Source of the DNA: Thinopyrum elongatum
Taxonomy: Eukaryota > Streptophyta > Magnoliopsida > Poales > Poaceae
Length of the DNA: 64,000 bases
Assembly: GCA_011799875.1 (NCBI GenBank)
Contig: CM022299.1
Coordinates: 35,546,755 to 35,610,754 of the forward strand
Reading direction: 5' to 3'
Shown: positions 13,846-23,554 of the stretch, one piece after another
How positions within the stretch are numbered: the first letter of the stretch is position 1
Layout: the number at the start of each line of letters is the position of its first letter
Translations under genes and position numbers: made by a program
Notes under the pieces: generated by a model
The model's database searches: none
What the model was told of the DNA's origin: nothing
Seen by the model: the letters and a program-made list of their open reading frames with translations, nothing else

Positions 13846-14478
13846 CTACTCGTTCACGTAGAGCGTGCAGGCGCTCTGCACGGACGCGAGCACCGCCCAG
13901 TTCACGTCCACGACGTTCGGTTCCGCCTGCAGGAGGGCCTCGATGGCAGCGGCATCCGCGCGCTCCGCGTCGAGTTGAGCCTCCGTCGCCCGGTTCAAGT
14001 CCAGGACGTTCGGTTCCGCCTGAAGGAGGGCCTCGATGGCAGCGGCATCCGCGCGCTCTGTGTCAAGTTGAGCCTCCGCCGCCCAATTCACGTCCACGAC
14101 ATCCGGTTCCGCCTACAGGAGGGCCTCGATGGCAGCGGCATCCGCGCGCTCTGCGTCGAGTTGAGCCTCCGCCTCCCGGTCCTCCTTTAGGATCGCCAGG
14201 TTGAACCACCGGTCCGCCTGCACCATGGGGGACCTGGATGCCGGCACGAAGTCGACGTCCATCGTCTCATACGCATCGGGGGCCTTCTGCGCCGTGACCT
14301 CCGCCATGAACATTGGATCGGCTTCCTCCTCCTCGGAGCTTGGCTCCAGAGAACTCGGGGATTGGCCCACCGCAAAGCGAGCTTGGGAACGGAGGTATGT
14401 GGTGCCGACCGCCGCTGTGATTTCTGTGTGGTGCTCTGGCGTCAGCATCTTGTAGTACGTGATCTTGCGGCGCACCAT
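13846..14478 (-). pseudogene. Hypothetical protein with three tandem 31-32-residue repeats, one nonsense codon
   Basis: The first true ATG on the minus strand is at 14478 (protein starts MVRRKITYYKMLTPEHH). A Ser/Glu-rich acidic stretch and a segment with DVDFVPASRSP follow. Then come three tandem copies of a unit containing EAQLDAERADAAAIEALL, joined by (Q)AEPNV-DVNWA-type linkers. The first copy is followed by TAG at 14113-14115. The other two copies have CAG at the matching place, so this is a single C-to-T nonsense change (Gln to stop). The frame then stays open to 13846, giving 211 codons counting both stops. The repeats look helical and Ala/Glu-rich. I do not recognise the family; the composition suggests a lineage-specific grass protein. 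Upstream frame on the same strand is open but lacks ATG. Confidence 0.55.
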
Positions 14479-14924
14479 GGCTTTTCGGTGAACTAGGGGA
14501 CGGTTGATGCTGGCTAGGGGATCGAAAGGTGGGGGAATGGGCTGGAGAGGAGGTGTGGTTTTGGGGCAGTGGTGGCCAGCCGGCACGTAGCTGGCGTAGG
14601 CCGAGCAGCGAAGGTTCTGGTGTGAATAGTGGTTCCGGCGACGACCGGTCAATCGGTTTTGACTATGCGGAGTTTTCAAAGCCGGACGGCTGGAGCCTGG
14701 AGAGTTGTGGGGTGGGATGGGACCAAAGTTTCGGAGTTTCACGTGGCAGACATCCGGACCTCCCCGCCGTTCCTGTCGACGACGAGGCGGTGACTTCGTA
14801 AATCTCAAGATGACTAGGAAGATGCCCGTGCATTGCACGGAACATCAGGATGCATTTTTTTACAAAACACCTGTTGTGAGTGACCCATGCAGGAGTAATC
14901 CCATGTGTAAAAACTAATGATATC

Positions 14925-14990
14925 TCGAGAATTTCATCAAAAAATGGTATCTCGAGAATTTCATCGAAAAATGATATCTCGAGAAAGATG
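14925..14990. repeat. Short tandem repeat, about 27-bp unit, 2.5 copies
   Basis: The unit is 'gatatctcgagaatttcatc' plus an A-rich spacer, seen as three adjacent starts at about 14927, 14950 and 14977. Each start carries the palindrome around CTCGAG. No function is evident. Confidence 0.6.
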
Positions 14991-15289
14991 AGAGATAAGG
15001 TGAGGAGGAGTGTGGCGCGGTGGTGATTGGTGGTCGGACTTAGCGGAGGCATGGGGATGGACGACACCGGCAGCGGCCACCATACCAGATTGTTCCAGAG
15101 GCTTCGTTTTTTAATTACTCAACAATGAACTTGTGGGAGAAAAGGATGAACGAGAGAGGTGCGGGTATCTTTTTGCAAAATTGCCATAGTTTGCTTTCTA
15201 TCCGTCAGATATAGATCGAACGGTCTATATTGCAAGATGGCAGGCACACCATCATCACCGAGAGTAGAGATAAGAGTAGAGATATATTA

Positions 15290-15412
15290 TAGATATGACG
15301 GCTCAGTCTCTCGAAGGTGCTCATAGGGGTAGGGTGTGCGTGTGTGCGTTCATAGGGGTGAGTGTATGCGCGCATGTATGAGCGCTTGCGTCTGTACTGT
15401 GTTAAAAAAAAG
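15290..15412 (+). mobile_element. Probable SINE-like or LINE-derived retroposon tail
   Basis: The GT-rich segment with 'cataggggtagggtgtgcgt', then 'gagcgcttgcgtctgtactg' and a terminal A8 run (about 15405-15412) resembles a tail I associate with many wheat transcripts and retroposons. The 5' limit and target-site duplication are not clear. Confidence 0.35.
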
Positions 15413-15730
15413 GAGTACTCAAAGTATGCAAGTTCATAAGGAACAGACAGTGTACATCACTCTTGTCGCGTTCGCATTGCACCCCGGCACGGTGGACCCT
15501 GCACGTCACTCACCGAATGGAACGCGCTTCATCTTGCATTTTCGCTCGCTTGTGGGACCGCAGGTGAGAGCACACCGACGTCCGTCCCCCTCCCCCGCCC
15601 GCGTCATTTACGGATACTACTAGACTAGAAGAGAGAGAGGTCGGCCGAGTGTTAATTAGGCCTTACTGACGCTCGAATTTGGCTGGCAAAACAGGGAAAC
15701 CAACATGTGGGGCACACATGACGGGATGAC

Positions 15731-16000
15731 ATGGCGCAGACTAGTTCAATGGAGGAGCTGGCCCACGACCTCCTCGCCACCGGCAACCGTTCATGTGGGT
15801 CATGTGGGCTAGCAACGTGGCGCAGCTCCCGCACCGCCTCTGGACACGGCGACCGCGGTGAGTGACACGCTCATCGCCGCTGGACACGCTCGGCTTCAGG
15901 GTGCCGAGGGTGGCGCTGTCGCTGTGGCACGACCAGCAGATCAACACCCGGCTCGTCGAGGATGCACGGGGCGCCGAAGTGCACGCGCGCCGTGATGCGT
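15731..16000 (+). pseudogene. UDP-glycosyltransferase (GT1) fragment, frameshifted and internally deleted
   Basis: The frame from 15731 reads MAQTSSMEELAHDLLATGN, which matches the stretch just before the PSPG region of plant family-1 glycosyltransferases. A one-base shift near 15788 moves it to a frame with FMWVMWASNVAQLP, equivalent to the usual 'FLWVVR..' strand. The following part, including the expected HCGWNS motif, is missing. The PSPG tail is then clear near 15897-16000: GVP-like VPRVALSLWHDQQINTRLVE, with the Asp-Gln pair that contacts the sugar donor. Intact relatives move a sugar from a UDP-sugar to small acceptors. With the catalytic N-terminal half absent this piece cannot function. 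It may have been captured by the surrounding transposon or may be the last part of an old gene. Confidence 0.65.
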
Positions 16001-16383
16001 CCGTGGAGTGTTCTAGCGTGGCCAATTGCATCCCCAGGACCTGAGACCATGTCGGGTCATCTTTCACTGACATGTGGGATCGTATGTGAGCAAAGGGCAT
16101 GTCCAACGTTGCCACGCCCGCAGCTGACTACCTTGGCACACAAAAAACCATCGTCCCTCGCGCCGTCGCGTGCGTTCGTTCCCAGCCGGCGCCAGCTGCC
16201 CGCATTCATGCCGTCCGTCCGTATGCCATCATTAAGCAGGCTCGCTGCCCAAGGAACCAACTCCGGCGACTTATTGATGCACCCGGACGCTTGGCCTCAT
16301 CGGAATGCGCTACTTAAAGTGGCAACGCCCAGCTAAACTCCACACCATAGCGCATCCTCCTACCTGGCACCACATCCACCATG

Positions 16384-16919
16384 ACCGCGCGCGGGAACGC
16401 TCTGTGGGAGAGCTTGTCTTCGGGGATGAAGCTCGAGGTCACCGCCCTCGCTCAACTCGCCGCTCGCAACGCAATACCGGCGTAGCCGGATGCGGACGCG
16501 ACCGCACAAGCGGTGGCCACGCTGGCGGCCGATGATGGGAGCACCGCCAGCCACGCGTCCTACTTGCCGCCGTCCAACGTTCGGTGGCGTATGTGGCAGG
16601 TGAAGCGACGGACCATCCACGTCCATCATCATCGACCTCACGTCCACCAGCACCGCTGAGGTCGGGGACTCCTCCGAGGATGAGTACGGCATGGGAGGCG
16701 GCAGGGCATGGTGTGCCAACTGGCGGGTCTGTCTCCCGTGTTCTACTCTTCCTCGCTGGAGACTGCACGTTCACTTCACGGGTCTTGAACCCCACCGCCG
16801 TTCATGGAGACGGCAGATGGAGGATGTCGTCGCCGATGCGGAAGTACAAAGGAAAGTGGACGTCGGTCGCCACCGTAGAATAGGTTTAGGGTCGGGTTTG
16901 TTTTCTTTTTCTGTCCTAT
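16384..16919 (+). pseudogene. Unidentified decayed coding region with acidic Ser/Asp/Glu segment
   Basis: A frame starting ATG at 16380-16384 reads MTARGNALWESLSSGMKLEV with Ala-rich sequence after it, is broken by TAG near 16482, and runs on to about 16655. A second frame (about 16609-16919) contains IIIDLTSTSTAEVGDSSEDE and ends at a TAA near 16919. A frameshift between them would join one acidic protein. I do not recognise a family. The GC-rich coding-like composition against AT-rich surroundings is the main reason to list it. It could be an exon captured by a transposon. Confidence 0.3.
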
Positions 16920-17900
16920 AAAAGTTCAAAATGTAATGAAAATATGCCGTGTTTGCATGAATCTCGTCCAGTGTATATGAACTTTCACAATAATAGTAAG
17001 ATATATTGTATGAAAATATATTGAATGATGATTCGTTTTTGTGTGTATAAACTTGGTCTAAGTTTAGAAGGTTTGACCGAGACAAAGCTAACATGCGAAG
17101 TAAATAAACACATAGGTATACATACACAATTTATCTTAGGCACTCCAATAGCACGTCCACTACACATTCACGCATCTCACATCTTTCTCTCGCTCTGTAT
17201 GTCAAACCAACTAAGCCTGTCCAAAAAAATAAAGTCCTAAAAAACCAACTAAGCCAACCTCCCAGCATATCGCGCGGGAAAAGACCCGGCCACACCGTTT
17301 TAGTCGGGATTACCGAATTACTAGTAGTAGTATCGATGGATCGCGTGAAGCACCAAGTTTAAAAGGAAAAAGGCGGTACACTCACAGCACGCCTGTCGCG
17401 GTCGCATTGCACCCCTCACACGGGCGGTCCTACACACGGCTCACACAAAGGGAACGCGCTTCGGCTTGCCTCTTCACTAACACGTGGGACCGCATTTGGA
17501 GAAACCGACCATGCGCCAAACTCCCCCGCCCACCGCGCGAAAATTCCCCCCAAATCCCAAATTCAACCGCCCTTCGGCCAACTAGCCAATAATATTCCCC
17601 AAACCCCCCTCCCCCCGGCCCCCTCCACTCCATTCGCTCCGCCAAAGCCGCCCTTCCCGCCGCGCTGATACATCGGTGCCGCGGTTTGTCAAGGGGATGC
17701 ACGGCGATCCTCTCGCTCCCACAGTACGCTCTCATAGACTGCCGTCCTCCAGCCGCGCCGCCACCCCTGGTGATGTTCTTGTGGATACGCACGGCGGTCA
17801 GCTTCTCCCACGGTACGCGCATTGTAGACTGAGGCCCCGTGCATGTCGGAGTAGCGCTGAATGTTAGCTGATTGATGATGTTAATCTCACTGTTTGCCGA

Positions 17901-18350
17901 AATAGTTTACAGTCAATATGCTCTACTTAAGAAGCTTCCTTGCCCTGTTCTGCACTCAATCTACTTTCCTGAGATGGCATGCCATGCCCGATTAGTTGAT
18001 AAAATATTCTGCCACATATTTATTGTGAAGTAGATTGCCATGGTCTAGTAGCCAATCTGTTAGGTGAAATAGCTCGACACCATTTTATACTCGATCTTTG
18101 TTGCTGAGACGGCCTTTGATGGCTGTGTGCTTGGCCTCATTGACTGCTGAAATAGCCTGCCATAATTTAGCAGTCAAATCTGTTTGCTGAATTAGCTTTA
18201 CATACATTTCGTTACTTAGATCTGCTTGTCCAAATATCTTGCCATAGCTTTAGACATCGACCTAGGTATTTTTTTTCCTGGACTTTATAAAAAAGCATAT
18301 ATGTTTTTCCTGTAATATCTAGTAGAAGAACTAATTTGTATGTCTAACAG
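17901..18350 (+). other. 5' non-coding region of the TNP2 gene
   Basis: Shows repeated 'ttgctgaaatagc(c)t.(c/a)cata' phrases (about 17893, 18060, 18145, 18187) at 40-90 bp spacing. No frame. Probably leader or intron of the transposase transcript. Confidence 0.4.
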
Positions 18351-21300
18351 ATGGACAAGACTTGGATAACTTTTGCTCAAAGATTCTCCGCTGAATATGT
18401 CGAGGGGGTTGAAAACTTCATGAACTTTATCAGAGCTGAGTACGGTGGTCCGAAATCAGATGTGCTCTGCCCGTGTAGCAGTTGTATGAATTCATTTACA
18501 AGACCCCAGTCAACTGTCCAAATCATCTACACTTGTATGGGATGTCGGTCACATATACTAGGTGGGTTCATCATGGTGAAGCTGTGAATGTTAATGTTAC
18601 TGACTATGTGGAAGCAGCAGATCACCATCTTGATCTGCTTAATGCTCAAGTGGAAGAGGAGGAGGAGGAGGTGGTGTGGTGGAGCCAGTGAGTTTGACCA
18701 ACATTGAAACAATGCTACGAAATGCTTGCGCATTTCATGAACTTTCACCTGCAGAAGAAAAACGGTGGGCCCGCATGTTGGAACAATGCAACGTGGCAGT
18801 CACCCCAGGAAATAAGCTGTCAGTATTCTCAGCTATGGTCACCTTTCTTCAGGTGAAGACATATGAGCGGATGACCAACAAATCATTCGATGCGATGTTG
18901 GCTTCTTTCCGCAAATCTTTCCCAGATGCGTCTGAGCTGCCACACACCTACAGTAAAATGAAGAATTTCCTTCGTGCAGTTGGAATTGGATCTGATATGA
19001 TCCATGTTTGTAAGAATAATTGTGTTCTGTTCCGGAAGGATTATGCCAACTTAAGTGACTGCCCAAAATGCAAATCATCAAGATGGAAAGATGGCGATGC
19101 TGTGAAGTGGATTCCTCATAATGTTCTGAGACATTTTCCAATTATACCAAGATTGCAGAGGTTGTTTCATGATGCTGAAACAAGAGTGGATGTATTGTGG
19201 CATTCTTGGAACCAGGAGTACAGAGATCAAAATGTAATGAGCCATCCATCTCATGGTAGTGAATGGAAAAGCTTCAATCAGAAACACAAAAAGTTTGCTG
19301 CTGACCCAAGAAACATTAGACTTGGCTTAGCTACAGATGGATTTAACCCATTTGGCCACTAGAGCGCCACATATAGCATGTGGCCAGTGCTTGTTATCCC
19401 TAACAACATGCCACCAAATGTCTGCACCAAAGAATCAAACTACATGATGGTCTTGCTCATCCCAGGTCCAAAAAGTTCTGGAAAGGATTTTGATTTATTC
19501 ATGGAGCCTCTTGTGGAGGAACTTCAACAGCTATGGAGGGGTGTTCTCACTCGAGACCTATATAGCAGCCCACCAGCTGATTTCTTTCTTCGTGTTGTTA
19601 TAATTTGGTGCATCCATGATTATCCGGCTTTGGGCACTATGTCAAGGCGAACGACACATGGTTACAATGCATGTGTTCACTGTGACAAGAATTCGCTCTC
19701 ATACGCAATACTTAGCGAGATCTGTTACATTGGACACCGTCGTTTCCTTGCCAAGGACAAGCTGTGTCCTACAAAATACCGAAGACATGTGTTCAATGCA
19801 AAGCATGGAAACCGTGATGCGCCAAAGAGGCTCACCGGCGATGGGTTGCAAGAGGAATTAGAGAAGGTCAGGCATATTACACCAGGAAACCATCCTGATA
19901 ATGGTAGCGGGAAAAGGAAGCATGGCAGGGCAGAATAGAGATTATTGTTTACCCGCAGGTCCACTTTGTGGGATTTGGAGTATTGGAAAGATTTGGATCT
20001 GCGGCATAATCTTGATGTGATGCACATCGAGAAAAATATATGTGACAGCATTATCGGCACACTTCTTAATATTGAAGGCAAGACGAAAGATACCTTAAAA
20101 TCTAGGATTGATTTGACACATCTGGGTATCAGAGCCGATTTGCAGGTGAAGGCTGATGGTGCATCACGGGATATGGCACCAGCTGTGTACGTCTTGGACA
20201 AGGTAAAAAGAAAAGAATTCTGCAAGATCCTGTCACGCGTGAGATTCCCACATGGATTTGCTTCCAACCCTGAAAGGAGAGTCAGTGCAGATGGAAACAA
20301 GGTACAAGGATTGAAAACTCATGACTGCCACGTCCTACTTCAAAGGGTTTTACCTATTATCCTTAGAGGATTGGGCCGCGCTGACTTATACAAAGCAGTT
20401 GCAGAGTTGGGACAATTCTTCAGGGAACTCTGTAGTAGAAATATCAGGATAGATGCTTTGGAGCATCTTAGAGACAAGATACCAACTATCCTATGCGACC
20501 TTGAGAAGATATATCCTCCAGCCTTCTTTGATGTGATGGTGCATTTGGTTGTTCATCTACCTGATGAGGCACTACTTAGAGGTCCAGTACAGTATGGCTG
20601 GATGTACCCTATTGAAAGGTGGCTAGGCACTTTCAAAGGCTATGTTAGGAACAGAGCTAGACCTGAGGGTTCCATTCCAGAGGCCTGCATTGTTACAGAA
20701 GCGTTGACATTCTGCTCAAAATACATTGAAACAGCTGATCAGCTTAGCAAAAAGGTGGGTGAAGACAATCCCGAGCTCAATGTTTTCGATTGTTCTGTTC
20801 GAGTTACAGGGAAGAGTCGATAAGATGACAAACCTAAAGATTTGGACAAAATGGTTTGGTTTGTGTTGAATAACTGTCCTGAGATTCTACCTTATATCGA
20901 GTAAGTGCTAAGTACTGCAGCTTATACATCGTAATCTACTAAACTTGCAGCACATTCTTATATATTTAGATGTTTGACGCGATCACTATGTTGTGCAGCA
21001 TCTACAAAAAGGAGTTACTGGCGCAAAATCCAAGAAACATTGACAAACTGGTTATGGCAGGATTTGCGAAATGGTTCAAGAGCTATGTAAGCTTTTGAAT
21101 TACACTGTCAGTTTTTTTAATATATTGAGTACATAGGATGATCAGCTTGTCTATTTTCTAACCATAGGTTCAGAAGATGCGGGAGGATGGGCAAGCAGTT
21201 AATGATGCCCTTTACGCACTAGCAATGGGTCCTGATACTCGGGTAAGACATTATGAATCTTGCGTTGTTGGAGATGTGTGCTACAACACCCTTGCACGCG

Positions 21301-21872
21301 ACGAAGGCAGGAAGACACAAAACAGTGCCGTCATGAGCACGGATACGTATGGCATTGACACAACTGAAATGTATGCTAACATAATAGACGTTGTTCAGTT
21401 GTAGTATATCTCCAGTTTCGAGGTTCATCGATGTGTGATTATGTTCTGCTATCATTGGTACAACCTGTTTTCCAGGATCGCAAAACCCAAAGCTGGTGAT
21501 TATTTCAAATCCATCAATGTCAAGGCGGCGTACCACACCGACAAGCCTTTTATTTTGGCAAATCAAGCAACACAGATATTTTTCTTGGAAGACACATATG
21601 CACGTAGCGATGACTGGAGAGTATTGCAAATGTTTGAGCAGAGGAATTCGTTTCATGAAGTTGCACAACAAGATGATGCTTACACTGCTCCTGATGTAGA
21701 AGATTCCACAAAAGTTCGTAGTATCTTTGAGGACCATCACGTCAATAAGGCTGGCGAAAAGATTCCCTGTCGGGCTGTGGACGTACGAGAGTTGATGGAT
21801 AAGAGGCCAACATTCGAGGACATTGAGGATGAAGAAGAAGATGGCACTGGGGGGAATTACGATTCAGACTGA
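18351..21872 (+). pseudogene. CACTA (En/Spm) TNP2-type transposase, decayed
   Basis: Domains run in the expected order. A transposase-associated N-terminus starts at ATG 18351 (MDKTWITFAQRFSAEYVEGV, then CPCSSC). The TNP2 body spans about 18676-20100 (WKDGDAVKWIPHNVLRHFPI; LWRGVLTRDL; then LDVMHIEKNICDSIIGTLLN). A DUF4218-like part is at about 20290-20760 (HLVVHLPDEALLRGPVQYGW, MYPIERWLGTFKGYVRN). A short exon is at about 21000-21088 and further exons at 21169-21872 carry a DUF4216-like part and an acidic tail. Damage visible: frame changes near 18515 and 18672; in-frame stops at 19360-19362, 19936-19938 and 20821-20823. Introns with GT..AG ends lie near 20901-20999 and 21088-21168. In active relatives this protein cuts and joins CACTA ends; this copy cannot. 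It is the main evidence that the block to its right is a CACTA element. Confidence 0.88.
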
Positions 21873-22386
21873 TACACATGGTGAAGATGTTGACGCTGCT
21901 GCTGCGAATGATGATTAGATTGCTTTTGTCGTATTTGCCTGTGAGAAGACGACTTTTTATCTACTATATGTGAAATTGTGTTTGCTGTGACAACTGAAAC
22001 CTGATGAAGTTGTTGTTTAGTATTTTGCTGTGAGAACATCACTTATTATGTATGTTGATTTGTGTTTGGTGATTGTATGACGACTAAAACATGATGACAT
22101 TGTTGTTTAGTTGTATTCATATTTGGCTGTGAAACTTGTATTTGATGACATAGTTTGATGTTGGACTGCAATTTGCTCTACGTCTTCGAATGGGAACGAA
22201 GCTGACCCGACAGGGCCTCTGCTAATTTATTTATTTATTAGCAAAAGGGCCTCTGCTATTTATTTATTTATTTATGAGGAAAAGGGGATACCCCCTGATT
22301 TCCGTTAATAGAAATCATTAGATGTTCACAACACTACGCCCAGCCTGCTAAACAGGTTTTATTCATTACTAGTTTCAGCAAAGTGC
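21873..22386. other. Non-coding DNA between the convergent TNP2 and GRF genes
   Basis: AT-rich, with loose repeats of 'gatgaagttgttgtttagt.tt.' (about 22000 and 22095) and a TTTA run near 22255-22275. Probably 3' UTRs of both genes. Confidence 0.4.
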
Positions 22387-23148
22387 TCATGTCATAGCCA
22401 CTGAATACGTCACGAGTGCTACATACACTGCAAATAAAGAGACAATCATCCTACAGAGCACAATGATTTTGCCCATTATCTTCACAAGCTCTTTCATCTC
22501 CTCATTGCTGTCAAGGCCGTTCAGTAGCTGTTGCTTGGCCATGATCAGAGGAACTGCATCTTTAACCTTCTGCTCTGCATCTTCCTCTTTTGTCGTTCCT
22601 TCAGTTACTTGTCCAACACCCCAACCTGCTGGTATTGGGATTCCTCGGCTAACCAAATAATCAGTGTAGTTCCATTCCCCCACATCAACAACTTCCCAGA
22701 AATACAAATCACACGAATCTTCCCTTTTCTGCACGAATCAAATTGGAAGATCATCAACCAAAGTATTTAAAAAATCAGCAACTGAAAGCAGGCGAACAAT
22801 ACTTAAACATATTATTACCCCATGATTCGGGCATTTGTAGAAGACTCAGCCAGGGTTGAGGATTGTGGTTGAGACGCGACGGATGACTCTGCGTGATTTG
22901 CAGCAGTGGCACCACACCAACGGCAGCGGGTTGTGATGAGCAACCGGCTGCGGTGCGTGTGCCGGCGGGGGTGTGATAAGACCCACATGCGATGGTAAGG
23001 GTGGCGACTTGGCGCATATCTGGTTGTTGCCTACTGAAGAGCAGGTGGACGAGCCGCCAGCGGACATGGTTGCTGCGGCCAGAGCTTCTGATGCTAGGCA
23101 GACTAAGTAGAGAAGAGGAGAAGCGAACGTTGGATATGTCAGTTTCAT
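22387..23148 (-). pseudogene. GRF-type zinc-finger protein of the CACTA element, two exons, one nonsense codon
   Basis: Exon 1 (to 22819) has a Pro/His-rich leader, then WCHCCKSRRVIRRVSTTILN and, after a TGA at 22846-22848 where GRF fingers have Trp (NPG-W), VFYKCPNHG. The donor is GT at 22818-22817. Exon 2 starts at 22728 after a CAG acceptor, in phase 0, and reads KREDSCDLYFWE, completing the finger. It then has a coil-like segment and a hydrophobic C-terminus (IIVLCRMIVSLFAVYVALV), likely a membrane anchor, ending at 22387. Start could be 23148 or the downstream Met at 23067. GRF-finger proteins often accompany TNP2 genes in grass CACTA elements; their role is unknown. The gene is convergent with the TNP2 gene. 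Confidence 0.75.
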
Positions 23149-23554
23149 TACTTGCGGAGTAGCATAGCACTATATATAGTCATAGTCTAGGTTTGGATTC
23201 GATCCAGCTACAGGAGCAAGTCTCTCTTTTTTCTAAAACTCAGCAACATCTCTTTACTGGTACACTAGCTTGTTCTGTACGCCTTCTCAAGTCTTTGATT
23301 TTCTTTTTTTTTTTGCGAGGAAGTAAGGAGGAGAAAATTGAGGGTTCCTGCGACTCGAACCCAAGACCTCTCAGTTGAAACCAAGGGTGCTAGTCACTTA
23401 TGTGGCGAACGTTCCCTGGGAGGAGGATGGCAAACGAACGCATTTTCTTGGCAGTTTTAGTTGCGACACAAGATCAAACGGTCGCAGTTTCATGAATGTT
23501 ATCTGGTGAACGAGCCCAGTTTTTCTTTTCTTCCTATAAAAAAGTATGCTATGT

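Larger units (their letters stand above)
8501..17900. repeat. Mosaic of old dispersed direct repeats (possible left subterminal region of the CACTA element)
   Basis: Several short blocks recur in degenerate form. One has 'cgatggatcg.g.gaa' (about 11752, 13197, 17333). One has 'acacgtgggaccgcat' (about 12201, 13445, 15553, 16068, 17479). One has a 'cattcacgcatgtttcatc' core (about 10072, 10438, 11545, 17162). One has 'gaagcaaccatcatttcactc' (about 12080 and 12640). Many lie in the same order around copies of 'gtcgcggtcgcattgcacccc'. Arrays of diverged repeats next to a transposase gene would suit the subterminal zone of a Triticeae CACTA element, but no left terminus was found. The rest of this stretch is AT-rich or CA-rich and shows no gene apart from those listed separately. 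Confidence 0.4.

Noticed and set aside
13534..14190. Plus-strand 218-residue ORF
   Set aside because: It is the reverse of the minus-strand repeat protein, whose frame has a proper ATG, a repeat with conserved codons and an acidic composition.
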